From: Arsenophonus sp046530735
GTDB taxonomy: Bacteria > Pseudomonadota > Gammaproteobacteria > Enterobacterales > Enterobacteriaceae
DNA: 64,000 nucleotides
Reading direction: 5' to 3'
Assembly (NCBI GenBank): GCA_046530735.1
Contig: JBHEQV010000002.1
Span: forward strand, 186,001 to 250,000
Part shown: positions 1-9,828 of the stretch, one piece after another
How positions within the stretch are numbered: position 1 is the first letter of the stretch
How the letters are laid out: each line of letters opens with the position of its first letter
Translations under genes and position numbers: made by a program
The notes under the pieces: generated by a model
The model's database searches: none
What the model saw: only the letters and a program-made list of their open reading frames with translations
What the model was told of the DNA's origin: nothing

Positions 1-271
1 TAAGTTTTCGTTATATTAACCTCAAAAACTAAACTTTTTCTATACTTTTAACGACGCCTTCAGCACGCGGCGCTTTGGTATATAATTGCTATTTTAGTTG
101 TAATAGAAAACTAGTTATATTGAAATATACTATTCATATTTTTATTTTGCTAAAATAATATTTATTCACATCTTGCTCAAGTTTAATTCTATGGGTAAGA
201 AGAATAATATTTGTTACTTTAATAAGATAGCATATATAAAGTTGGTTTTGTAAATCCATTTATTAATCGTT
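1..271. other. No gene seen
   Basis: AT-rich sequence downstream of nth. In E. coli dtpA and gst follow here, but I could not recognise either in any frame. Confidence 0.4.
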
Positions 272-913
272 TTAGGTTATTGGGTATTGTTTGTCATTAA
301 ATTCACATAAATCTTCAATAAGACAAGAACCACAGCATGGTTTTCTTGCAATACATATATAACGGCCATGTAGTACAAACCAGTGGTGGCAATTCACTTT
401 AAATTCAATCGGAACTACTTTGAGTAGTTTTTCTTCAACCTCGATAACACTCTTGCCTGGAGCAAAATTTGTTCGATTACAAACGCGAAAAATATGGGTA
501 TCAACAGCAATTGTTGGTCAGCCAAAGGCTGTGTTCAATACTACATTTGCTGTTTTTCGTCCAACGCCAGGTAAGGATTCCAATCCTTCACGATTTTCTG
601 GAACCTCACCATTGTATTTATTAATTAATATCTGACAGGTTTTAATAATATTTTTTGCTTTGTTATTAAATAAGCCAATTGTTTTGATGTAATGTTTTAT
701 TTCATCGATGCCAAGGGCTAGCATTTTTTCAGCAGTATTGGCAACTGGATAGAGATTTTCCGTTGCTTTATTGACACTAATATCTGTTGCTTGAGCGGAA
801 AGTAATACAGAAATAAGTAATTCAAAAGGTGAATTAAAAACAAGCTCTGTTTTTGGAGTTGGATTGTTATCACGTAAGCGAGTCAAGATATTTATCTGTT
901 TTTGTTTATTCAT
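272..913 (-). pseudogene. nth: Endonuclease III, interrupted by one stop codon
   Basis: Endonuclease III is the base-excision glycosylase/AP lyase for oxidised pyrimidines. The frame holds 213 sense positions plus stop, the normal family length (about 211). It is open throughout except for a TGA at codon 132, exactly where E. coli has Trp in the motif AFGWPTIAVDTH. The helix-hairpin-helix motif LPGVGRKTAN lies before the stop. The catalytic Asp of VDTH and the four-cysteine 4Fe-4S loop (CIARKPCCGSC..C) lie after it, so the truncated 131-residue product should be inactive. The gene follows the rsxE remnant on the same strand, as in E. coli. The rest of the reading frame is undamaged, so inactivation looks recent. 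A sequencing error or read-through cannot be excluded. Confidence 0.88.
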
Positions 914-916
914 ATT

Positions 917-1665
917 TTATTTGCTCTATATCTTTAAAATAATTTTTATTGCGGGAAGTAGCTGCTTTATTGCAGATTGCTGTTGTTCGTGAACTAATAT
1001 ATTTTTTATTCTTTAATCGATTAAATATTTAGCAGATAAAACTAGCCTAGAATTAAGCCTTATCTAATAAAAATTCCATCAGGTAATAGTAATTTAGCTA
1101 ATAAAAGGGATGAATAAAATGAATAACTTCAATTATATAATATTACTCATTTTCAAAACAGCAAACTTACACCCATCAAACAGTGTATTTTTATATAAAA
1201 TTTCTTGCATGGCACCTAAAAATAGTGCCATCTTGTTTCTCCATACTCTTCTCATGAACAAACAATAAATTGCTAAGTTATAGGCATAATTTTGCTGTTG
1301 TAAGCTTCAACTAGTCAAATAACAATACAATATAGTGATTATTAGTGAAATAAAATACTTAAAAATTAATATTAATTAATTTTATAGAAGTTAATTAATC
1401 TCTACACAGAGGAAAGTATCGATGCAATAAATCATTACATAGATTGTAATATGTATTACAACTTAGGAGATCTCAATAATAGAAAGTTGAGACGGTAACA
1501 TTGCTGAAAAACAAGACTTAATGTTGTTTCCAGTCCCCGATTACTAACATATTGATGACTTTTGAAGAAACTACTAGTAGTAACGGATACAACTATAATA
1601 ACTCAACTAGCGTTGGATGGTTTTTCCTGTAACTTTTAAACAAAAAGCTTCTTAATTTCATTCAT
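917..1665 (-). pseudogene. rsxE: RsxE (Rnf-type electron transport subunit E), decayed
   Basis: RsxE is a membrane subunit of the Rsx/Rnf complex that keeps SoxR reduced. The remnant starts with MNEIKKLFV (E. coli MSEIKDVIV). Fragments in shifting frames follow: LETTLSLVFSNVTVSTF (E. coli LATTLVLTLTNLTIST), LFLGAMQEILYKNTLFDG (E. coli FVLGSLREIIGNGTLFDG) and near the end LSAKYLID (LAGKYLID). Stops and frameshifts occur throughout, so no protein is made. It sits directly upstream of nth on the same strand, the order seen in E. coli (rsxABCDGE-nth). Assignment rests on several collinear matches and on position. Confidence 0.8.
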
Positions 1666-1689
1666 TGTGATTAATTTTTGGATGCTAGA

Positions 1690-2295
1690 TAAGTTTTAAT
1701 TTTGTAGCACTGTTAGATATAAATATACAGCACGCTTAGTTGCATTAATAATACTCTCTATTTACTGTTAGTAATAGTAAATTAATCAAAATCGTCGTCA
1801 TCTTTTTTATTCCACAACGTGAGACACTGTACTATCTCCTAAGTGAATTTTACCTGAGAAATAATTGATCCAATTTGAAATACTAATATCAATTTTATTA
1901 CCTAATCTAGGTGTTTCATGATTTTCAGTTACGCTAATAACTATTATATTAGACCAGAAAATCTGTTGCAATCAATAATTTTATTGCACCTGAATATTAT
2001 TAGAAGTAATACTTTTATGATGGTACTAATTAGTTTTCCTGCTTTCTAAATAAGATAGATATTGAGGAAATTTGCTACTTAATGTTTTATTTTACTTGCT
2101 AAGTAAAACACTATGATTAATTCATTATTATGAAACTTAGGTATAATAATTTAATTAAAGAGTTCTTATTGTTAGATGACTATCTGATTATTGATAATAT
2201 TTTTTGATGATATAAATCGCTTCAGTCAGTGTCCAATTAATAGCTATAGAAAAATACTAAAAATTAAGCTGTGATCTCCTAATGGATTTTAATAT
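1690..2295 (-). pseudogene. rsxG: RsxG (Rnf-type subunit G), decayed
   Basis: RsxG is the FMN-carrying periplasmic subunit of Rsx/Rnf. Recognisable collinear pieces are LKSIRRSQLNF at the start (E. coli LKTIRKHGITL), FSIAINWTLTEAIY, then VTENHETPRLGNKIDISIS (E. coli VTEHHETPGLGDKIELRLS) and NWINYFSGKIHLGD. The FMN-attachment region (SGATIT in E. coli) has decayed to DDFDQFTITNS, so the flavin-bound threonine context is lost. The start codon has become ATA. Frameshifts and stops are frequent. It lies between rsxD and rsxE remnants as in E. coli. Confidence 0.8.
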
Positions 2296-2309
2296 AATCA
2301 GCTCTTTAG

Positions 2310-3330
2310 TTATGGTTATAAACAATGAGGCTAGATATAGTGATCAATGAGTAGTACAGAGACATTAACCAGTAATATTTTAAAAGTTACAGCATTAGAG
2401 TAACTACTATAAATAGAAATAATTCAGATTAAGAATACAATCATTTCACCATAAATAAGACAGTTACATAGTTTAGTTATCATCGTAATTAGATCTGGGT
2501 AATAAAAAGGCGTAAAAGTATGTTTGATCCCTTCTAAAAAGAGATGCTTCATATAAGCATCGGTTTATTATACAATAATAAATCAACTCAGTAGTGAGTT
2601 GAATAGTTAGTATTGCTAAAAATACCAGTAGAACTTGCCAGCTAATTATTTGTGATAAATCATAATAATGTCACTAAACAGGTAAATGATATTAATCATT
2701 TAAAACTAAGCCCAGCTAATAAATCCTATAAATAAGTTATTGTAGTATTTAGATAATCAAGTGTGTCAGTATAAACCTATTTTAAAGATATCAAGTAATG
2801 CGATTGAATTATGAAATAAACATATAACGTCAATTGGTATAAAGTGATTTTTACCATTGGTAGGAGTAAATTGAAGCTCTATTGGCAATAAACAACTGAT
2901 CATCTAGACTGGAAATGAAATCAATAGTACTAGAAACCTGCTATACCTGGGTTAAACGGGTTTAGTTTAATCCATTATAGATATTTTTAGTAATTAATAT
3001 AGCAAAATCGATATCTAAAACTACTAACTGTTAGAGTGATGAAGATGGAATTATATTTGAAATTGGTTATAATTAGTAATTATATATCTGTAAAACAAGA
3101 GTCTCATAAATAAAAGCTGTTATATACAAGTAAAATTTAATAAATGTTCCACTACAAAAAGTAAATTTTATAGGTAATACGGTGGATTAGTAGCAATAAA
3201 AATCTACAACATTAAGTCTATTGGTACTTTAGTTTTCATGAATAGAGAGTGAACTAGTTATTTTAATTAGTTTACTCGAAATCAGTCAATCTATAGTCTA
3301 AATTTTATTTTTCAGATCATATATTATTTA
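2310..3330 (-). pseudogene. rsxD: RsxD (Rnf-type subunit D), decayed
   Basis: RsxD is the membrane subunit that carries covalent FMN in the Rsx/Rnf complex. Two convincing matches survive. One reads FAILITKNIYNGLN and, after a shift, PFNPGIAGF then VLLISFPV (E. coli IIAKQLYGGLGQNPFNPAM..YVVLLISFPV). The other is at the far end, VNVSVLLIDHYI-PHC (E. coli ANITVPLIDYYTRPRVYG). Stretches between them are too decayed to follow. The gene start is extrapolated from E. coli spacing. Order rsxD-rsxG-rsxE-nth is preserved. Confidence 0.72.
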
Positions 3331-3789
3331 ATTATTAGGGAGTTTTATTCTACGTATTACGTTTGCTTTAAGATGTGCAATAGCGTTTGGAATAGATTTA
3401 CATAGATCAAAGCGATTATACATCATTTATATTTTACAACTGATTAGTTTTCATCACTTATCTGGTTATTTGAATAGAGTAGACGGTTGGGCTTTTCTGG
3501 CTTGACGACGAAATTTTGGATAGCTATTTTATTATTTAATGGCTCAGATTTACTATCATAAGTCTGATTCTTTGTGAATTAATGCAGCACTAATTACAGA
3601 TTTTCTTTTTCTTTGTGAGTTTAACTCTCCTTTATCTCCTGTAAGGGGAGTACAAAATAACTAGGTCTAATAGATCTGACGAATGGGTGACAGGATGACG
3701 TTTCCTATTTCTTATAAAGAAATAGTAAGTAATTTATCTAGATGTATTATCCCTAATTAAACTGTTTTTCATCATTTATAATATATAAA
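3331..3789 (-). pseudogene. Possible RsxC tail remnant
   Basis: By synteny the rsxC 3' end should lie here. On the minus strand I see SIPNAIAHLKANVIR, which could be the last Ala/Lys-rich repeat of RsxC (AAVEAAIARAKARK), and FRRQARKAQ, which resembles the same low-complexity region. Both are short and compositionally simple, so this is only a suggestion. The rest of rsxC and rsxAB are not visible. The interval is followed by IS remnants. Confidence 0.25.
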
Positions 3790-4556
3790 ATAAATTTTTT
3801 AAAAACAGGCTGGAAGCGTCAGCTAGGAACACATCTATTTGTAGAGCAAATATTTTTGCCTATAACACTTGTGTTATAAGGTATCTAGACGATTACTGAT
3901 GTGATTCTTCTAAATGGAGTCTATACAGTCATTTTCTGATAATCTATAAGTCAAAAGATCGTAGTTCATACGACTTTAAAGCTATAGGATAATGGTTAGA
4001 GGATAACAGATTAATATTTTATTCGACTGCAACTAGAAATACATTACTTTTACTATCCCCAATCTTTTTTGATCTTTTTTAATAATGACTAGACGAGATT
4101 CAATGTTTTATTTCTGACTGTTACTCTTACTTATGCGCAGTAGGCATGCAAATAGGATATTGAAATTGGTATCTTCTATTCCTTACATGATTGCAGTTAT
4201 AATAAACTCAATTAATATTTGAATTTTCATCTCTCCGTCCCCTGTAGAGGTTTAAATATTAAGCATACTGCTGTATGGTATTGAGTTGCTTTTTAAAAAA
4301 AGAGCGATCTAAGAAATCTAGAAAAGCGTTATCATTTGATTACTGTATTGTTCATAACTATGATCTGATATAAATTTCAGCACTCTTCCTGAGATGAGGT
4401 AAATTCCTGCCAGTAAGCAGTGGTAGCGTTATTTTGAAGAAATATTATGGACCGTTACTGGAAAAGTCACTTTAATAAAAAGACAAAAAGAGTTTTTAGA
4501 ATAGCGAAAAATATCTCTAGCGTTAGCTTAAAGCGCTAGATAAAGAATTCTTAAAC
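3790..4556 (+). mobile_element. IS91-family element remnant, copy A
   Basis: Aligns at nucleotide level with two other copies in the window (29.8-30.9 kb and 40.5-41.4 kb), same orientation. Shared landmarks are the tract around gtagttcatacgac and the string cagtaagcagtggtag. Translated pieces such as QWQR followed by TVTGKVTLIKRQKE fit the central part of IS91/IS801-type HUH (Y2) transposases (QWQRFL..YWKVH). Many stops. The 3' part is missing: an IS481-type fragment follows directly. Confidence 0.55.
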
Positions 4557-4800
4557 GAATGGTATGGTTGAGTGATTTAATGAATCCTATTAAAGATGGA
4601 CTGCAAAGTCTTCATTTCAATTATGATGAAGAATTTAAGATCACTCTGTGTCAATATATTTAACTGTGCAATCAGAAATTACCTCAATCACTATTGTATA
4701 GTAAACTTCATTTCAGTCTATAAAGGATTTGTTCAAAAATAAAATTTGAATTATTTAAAAAATCATACTCCTTTTTGATATATGATATACTTTTAATTTC
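4557..4800 (+). mobile_element. IS481-type transposase 3' fragment, copy A
   Basis: Reads TNGMVE-FNE, then after shifts EEFKITLCQYI-LCNQKLPQS and SIKDLFK, matching the C-terminus of IS481-like DDE transposases (TNGMVERFNGRI ... LYNQQLPQSALG ... AMKDWHKLKPELF). The catalytic Glu region lies in TNGMVERF. The same segment occurs at 31 kb, where an IS256 copy splits it. Only the end of the gene is present. Confidence 0.6.
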
Positions 4801-4905
4801 AGGCATATAGCGCTTAAGGCGTGAGTCTTTATCTAAAACTCTTATGTATCCAAACGCTTCAGTGACGAAAATCGTTCAGCCTAGAATTTAGTCTATCCAG
4901 ATAAG

Positions 4906-6334
4906 GAGTTATTCTAATTTCTGGTGTATGTAGATTTGGAGATTTTTGCAATATCTTGTTGATTAATTTCATAAATTATTTTAATAAAATATAGATAATA
5001 TGCTATGAAAAGTCTACCATGCAGGTAATGCAGAAACCTGATATGATTTCCGATCTATTGCACTAACTCATCCGTAATCCTAACAGGTAGGTGATAGGGA
5101 CCGCTGCTGAGGCTTAACTTGAAGCTATTATGCTATAGAGCATGTTCAACACCCGCCTTGTCTACAGATCTATCCATAATTCATAATGGTTATTTTGTTA
5201 TGACAAACCATATAAACTATTCTTATCAGTGTTGAGATTAAAGTATTTAAGGTTATAGGAATCATAGCCGCAACGAAATATGTGATTTAACAGCTCGTTA
5301 TTTTCTTATCTAAAACGTGAAAAAATGTTAAAGAGTTGTTACTTTGCCTGTATATAGGAGGAAAAGTATACTGATGATTTTCATGAAGCTCTGGAGAAGT
5401 TCTCAGTAAGAAGTATATGGTGTATCTCTGCAGAAAACCTCCATCAATAGACTGAAACGCCGATGCCTTGAGGAGCATATGTAATGGTGGTAGCTGCATA
5501 ATTTAAGCGATATACGCTACGTTTATTTTGTGCTGATGTCTAACTCCCTATGTCAGGCAGGATGATTGCTATGGCCTACTGCCTTATTATTGACATCACT
5601 GAATATAAACGTACAGAGAACTCAATTGCAGTAAAATATGGTTATCAAGAGCAAGAGTTAGAAGCGAATTGGACTGAACTCCTCAATTAGCCCTCTTGAT
5701 CGCGTAGATTATTCGTATCTTCCAAGCTTTCTATGGAGCCTGGTCTCTTTTTATTTGAAATGCAATAGCAAAGATATTACCAGATAGATATGTAGGAACA
5801 ACGCTGTTAGTACACAAAATAGCTCATGCGTTAGCTTCACCCCCAAAAGGTATCTAACCGAAAGTTTAAGAGTGATTTACGAGACTTCTTGGTACCAGAG
5901 AGCTATGATTCTGCTAATAAATCCCTTAATATTTTCTTGGCAACGTTTTCAACGTATCCTGAAACGATGAAGAAACTTGAGAAAGAGCGAAAAGAAACTG
6001 CTGGTATTTTACGGCTTTCCATCAGTCAACTCTGTTCGTGGGGTGTTCCCTCTTCTCATTAATAAGAAGGACGAATCTAATTAAATCGGCTTTTTCAACA
6101 CTGAGTATACATGAAGCCGAATCACGAATTTCTGTAGTTCAAGAAAAATAACTATTTCAAGAGTATTTAAGCTGCTCCCGTTTGCTTAAAAAAGCAGGAA
6201 CCGGTTAAAGGAATTCGCTATACTTAATTCTTGATAATAAACAACATCCAATTTAAGGGTGAAAACAAATTTACAAAGCATCAAAGTGAAGCGGTAGTCT
6301 TTGACATACCATACACTAGATTTACTAATAACTC
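4906..6334 (+). mobile_element. IS256-family element, degenerate copy 1
   Basis: Full-length decayed copy (about 1.43 kb). The left end (gagttattctaatttctggtgtatg with a two-base mismatch to the other end) and the right end, read in reverse, form terminal inverted repeats containing aattctggtgta-like sequence. Near the right end a frame reads TMKKLEKERKE, the stretch before the conserved LLAFYDFP-EHW box of mutator-type transposases. Stops and shifts throughout, so no active transposase. It abuts the dead upp gene on its right. Confidence 0.8.
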
Positions 6335-6351
6335 TCTAAGATTATTATCTT

Positions 6352-7006
6352 TTAATGACTAAATAACATAAACAATAAATGATACTTGGTATCAAATAGC
6401 TTATCGCCCGGATCACCTAAACCAGGAACAACATAACCATATTTATCCAAATGATCATCAATAGATTCTATATAAAGTTCAACATCAGAATTAGCAGCTT
6501 CCAGTGCCTTAATACCTTCTGGTGCAGCAACTAATACCAATATTTTAGTAGCATAACAACCCGCTTGGCTTAAGTAAATTAATCGTAGTAATCGGTGAAC
6601 CACCGGTTGCCAATATCAGGTCAACAACAAATGCCATGCGTTCATTAATGTTTGAAGCTAGTTTTTGAAAATATGAAATAGGCTTCAACGTTTTCATCAC
6701 GATATATACCAACAACACTTATGCAGGCACTAGTAATATTTTTCAATACCCTATTTATCATTCTTAATCCCATACGTAAAATTGGCACGACAGTAATTTT
6801 TTTTCTTTTAATTTGCTCGATATTTACCTGATTACGCCACCATTTTATTGTAATTGTTTCTGTTTCTAAGTTTGCTGTTGCTTCATAAGTTAATAGACTT
6901 CCGACCTCTGAGGCTAATTCATGAAAACGTTTAGTACTAATATCTTTATCCCGCAATAAACCTAATTTATGTTTAACTAACTGGTGTTTTACTAAACTAT
7001 TTTCAC
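6352..7006 (-). pseudogene. upp: Uracil phosphoribosyltransferase, decayed
   Basis: Upp converts uracil plus PRPP to UMP in pyrimidine salvage. Two large frames survive. One holds KHKLGLLRDKDISTKRF ... EVGSLLTYEATANLETE ... ITVVPILR (E. coli KHKLGLMREQDISTKRF..). The other holds AGCYATKILVLVAAPEGIKALE ... YGYVVPGLGDPGDKLFDTK (E. coli ...GYIIPGLGDAGDKIFGTK). The start is a GTG followed by KIV and then a 1-nt deletion. A second shift falls in the PRPP-binding loop region (E. coli VDPMLATGGS, here VDLILATGGS in the third frame). The native stop has mutated so the last frame runs 10 residues too far. It diverges from purM as in E. coli. Several lesions make loss of function near certain. Confidence 0.9.
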
Positions 7007-7247
7007 GCTATTATTTTCTACGGTATAAATCTAAAAATAAAAAATTATTATATTATAGAGCTTTTTAGATTTTTTCAGTAAAAGATTAAAATTTTTCTTC
7101 TTTCATGGAATTTATTTTTATAAACTTTTTTAAAAAAGTTTATGATGAAAATCAATGTAAGAATCTCATAAACGTTTAGTTAGGTTAATAAATTATTGGT
7201 TTTCCATCTATTTTCAAAATCCAATCGAATTATCTTTGTGACTTTCT
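7007..7247. other. Former upp-purM divergent control region
   Basis: AT-rich stretch between two dead divergent genes. It would have held the PurR-controlled purM promoter. I could not recognise a PurR operator. Contains an inverted repeat around ataaacttttttaaaaaag. Confidence 0.35.
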
Positions 7248-8056
7248 ATAACAGATAAAATTTCTCTCAATTATAAAGATGCTAGTGTTAAATATTGATT
7301 TAAATAAGATACTGATCGAACTTATTAAAATGCCTATTAAAAATGGGAAGACACCCCACCACCTCCGCACAAATACTGTTAGCATAAAACTGCGATTAAC
7401 AGTAACTTAAAATGTTATAATACCATTGTCATTGATTTAGTTGCTATTTACGTAATTAATCGATCATTTAAGATGCGGAATTACTTTTCTCGATTATTAC
7501 GGAATCGGTAAGGCTAGAGGTAACGCAGAGCGACCAGAATAATCAATAAAAACATTATAGCTTGCTGCAATGCAATAAGGTTATGCCTTGATTGGTGGTA
7601 AAATAGAAAAGCTGCCTGATTATGTATCAAGGTGAATATTATAATATAATAGGTTTTTATCTTGGTGTAGTTGAAGAATAAAAATTATTGATGGTAGCAA
7701 AGTTAAAGCTGAGGATGCATTAATTATTTTAGCTGCTAGCGAACTAGTATTCTTAATAGTTATTAATTAATTAAAAAACTCTATAGTTAATATAATAGAT
7801 TAACCTATAATGCAATTAGAAAATAAGTTATTTTCTGATTATTTTCAGCCAAAACAAAACATCTTTATGTTAAAAGCATTCTGCTATTAATTAGAAAAAC
7901 AGGATATTCATCCGATTTTTTATATAATAGGTAACGGTTTTAAGAAAATATTTCGAGGGTTTTATCCTTACAAGAAGTCTCTGATGTATTAAAAATACTT
8001 AAGCAACTATGTAATAAAGTTTACTAAATTAATAAAGGTTATCGAAATTAACACGG
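7248..8056 (+). pseudogene. purM: Phosphoribosylaminoimidazole synthetase (AIR synthetase), decayed
   Basis: PurM makes AIR, step five of de novo purine synthesis. The frame opens (with ATA in place of ATG) as TDKISLNYKDASV (E. coli TDKTSLSYKDAGV). Later pieces match in order: FLDYYGIGK (FFLDYYATGK), MYQGE, FYLGVVEE-KIIDGSKVKAEDALIIL ([22 protein letters not shown]), LEKQDIHPIFYIIGNGF (IEKVDVHAIAHLTGGGF), KKIFRGFYP (ENIPRVLP), and the end KVIEI-stop. There are many stops and shifts, and the gene is shortened (about 810 of 1,040 nt), so internal deletions have occurred. It is followed closely by purN, the usual operon. Confidence 0.88.
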
Positions 8057-8661
8057 ATTAAACACACGGGTAATAATCAGAAAATGAAAAATTTAGTATT
8101 ATTAATTTCTGGAAATAGCAGAAAGTTATAAATCATTATTCATGTTTGTAAAAAAATTATCAATAAAATTAATTTAGTTTTCAGCAACAAACCAATTTAT
8201 TATTCTTTAGAACGTGATAAACAATCTGTGATTCCAACTGTTATGATATAAAAGAGGATTATCGGATAACTATGTTTATTATGCTTCACTTATCATTGAG
8301 ATAGTTCAGTATCAGGCAGATCTTACAGTACTGGCAGATTAACATATGCTCATTTTCACACCACACTTGCATTATCAGCTTTTATTTAGATAAAATAATT
8401 AATAGTCACCATTCCTTATTGCAGAAGGAAGCTTGATTAGATACCACTGAAAAGTACTGGTAAATAGTGATAAAGAGCGCACAGCACTTCGATTTGCTTC
8501 ATTACCGAAAAGTTTGATGATGGCTTGATTATTTTACAATTTAAAATGTCTCTTTTTGATGAAGATTAACTGTAAGATATTTTATGCGCGTTCAAACATT
8601 AATAGAATCAATATTCATTTATTAATCATTCATTGATTTATTAAGGGCTGCTTAGAAATGG

Positions 8662-8669
8662 TTAATAAT
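8662..8669. repeat. Target-site duplication, left copy
   Basis: Octamer ttaataat directly left of the IS1595-type element in purN; identical to the octamer on its right. IS1595 elements typically make 8-bp duplications. Confidence 0.8.
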
Positions 8670-9698
8670 AGCTATGTTGGCAAAGGTATTTGCTTTATTC
8701 GCAGAGTATTTTGTAGCTACCTCTATATTTAATAAATATGGTTTAAACAATCTTCGGAAAGTCAAATAATTTAATAAATAAAGAGACTCTACACCATTAG
8801 ATCTCTTAGGTGTATTTTAATCAGCTTATATAACTTTCTACATTTTTAATATGAAACTCCTTATCAATAATTCTCCAATTACCTACCATTGTATTAAGCA
8901 ATAATGATTAATTTCATGCTAGCTAGAAAATGTTTTCTACCATTTAGCTTCATCCGAGAAAAGGATCTGCTCTTTTTGATAATTCTTTTTAAGAAATAGC
9001 TAACAGACTATTATATTAAACTCTCCAAGAATCTCATCGCTCACATTGACCTTGTTGATCTCGGGTAATTAAAAGCGAGATTTGCTCTTTCCTTTTATTT
9101 TTCTCTTTTCCAGCCTTTTCTACTTTCTTTATATGGAATATGCACTTCTTTCTTTTATGGATTTATGGAAAATTTTTATTCGACTTTAATAATAGAACTT
9201 AGTACATTTATATTGGCTGCTGTCGTTGAAGGAAAAACAGAGATGTTATTTAAAAATGCTATTTTTAAATCAATACCTGTTTATTTTGGTTACTTCTGTA
9301 AAGTCAAGCTATTTAGTGTATATCGAAGATAATTAAAATATTTTTCCTTCTGAAATAGTTTTGTCATAGGAATTCTAGTAAGATTGTAAATACTTTCCTG
9401 TAATAAGGGATTTCCAGCAATATCCTTGCAACCTATATAAATATCTGCAGTGATGCTGTGTTCAGTATAACAATATGGAAAGGATAAAGTGGAGTGAGTT
9501 CCTTCAATGCATGAATTTAGATAATCTGACAGATTATTCCCGAGCTATCTAATGATATGTACTTTTATATTGGCATGAAGTAAGGAAAAAGTTTTCTTTG
9601 ATCTTTATGATTGTTTGTTTTTTTCATGAGAACCGCTATAGTTAAAATCTTTAATATAGTATAAGGGATTTTTATTGATAATCCTTGCCAAAATATTC
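8670..9698 (-). mobile_element. IS1595-family (ISXO2-like) element in purN, degenerate copy A
   Basis: Ends are inverted repeats: left agctatgttggcaaaggt and right, read in reverse, gaatattttggcaaggat. The transposase reads on the minus strand. Visible pieces: KVEKAGKEKNKRKEQISLL then TRDQQGQ (family pattern KRGISKEQVCVLVARDRQG), FSDEAKW, and FHIKNVESYIS followed after a stop by LRDLMV (family FHIQNVNAYHSRLKGWMRRFNGVATKYL). Stops are frequent, so it is inactive. It splits purN cleanly and is flanked by a perfect 8-bp duplication. A second copy is at 28.8 kb, same orientation. Confidence 0.82.
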
Positions 9699-9706
9699 TT
9701 AATAAT
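9699..9706. repeat. Target-site duplication, right copy
   Basis: Octamer ttaataat, identical to the one left of the element. It precedes the surviving purN C-terminal codons. Confidence 0.8.
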
Positions 9707-9828
9707 TCAGGTTTTCTGGATGGTTGTAAACTATTTAAATACGGTTCTGCTAATGAAGATTAGCATTACCACACTTTGCAAGAAATTTCCTTCATAATTT
9801 TTATAATAATTGTGATTCACACTCTAAT

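Larger units (their letters stand above)
8084..9763 (+). pseudogene. purN: GAR transformylase, split by an IS1595-type element
   Basis: PurN formylates glycinamide ribonucleotide in purine synthesis. The gene starts MKNLVLLISGN (E. coli MNIVVLISGNGSN), continues LVFSNKPIYYSLER (AVFSNKADAFGLER), then in shifted frames NIHPSLLPKYPGL-like sequence with many changes, ITEKFDDGLIILQFK (VTDELDGGPVILQAK) and YARVQTLIES. The coding sequence stops at about residue 190. A 1.03 kb element occupies 8670-9698, and the true C-terminus resumes as GFLDGCKLFKYGSANED-stop (E. coli AWLDGQRLPPQGYAADE). In-frame stops in the 5' part show that decay continued after, or had begun before, the insertion. Dead beyond doubt. 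Confidence 0.88.

Noticed and set aside
518..520. TGA read as tryptophan (alternative genetic code)
   Set aside because: Intact genes use TGG for Trp in all conserved positions I checked, and lolD ends with TGA. The nth case is a single event.
5287..5499. 70-codon minus-strand frame in IS256 copy 1
   Set aside because: Shadow of the decayed transposase; same region in other copies is not open.
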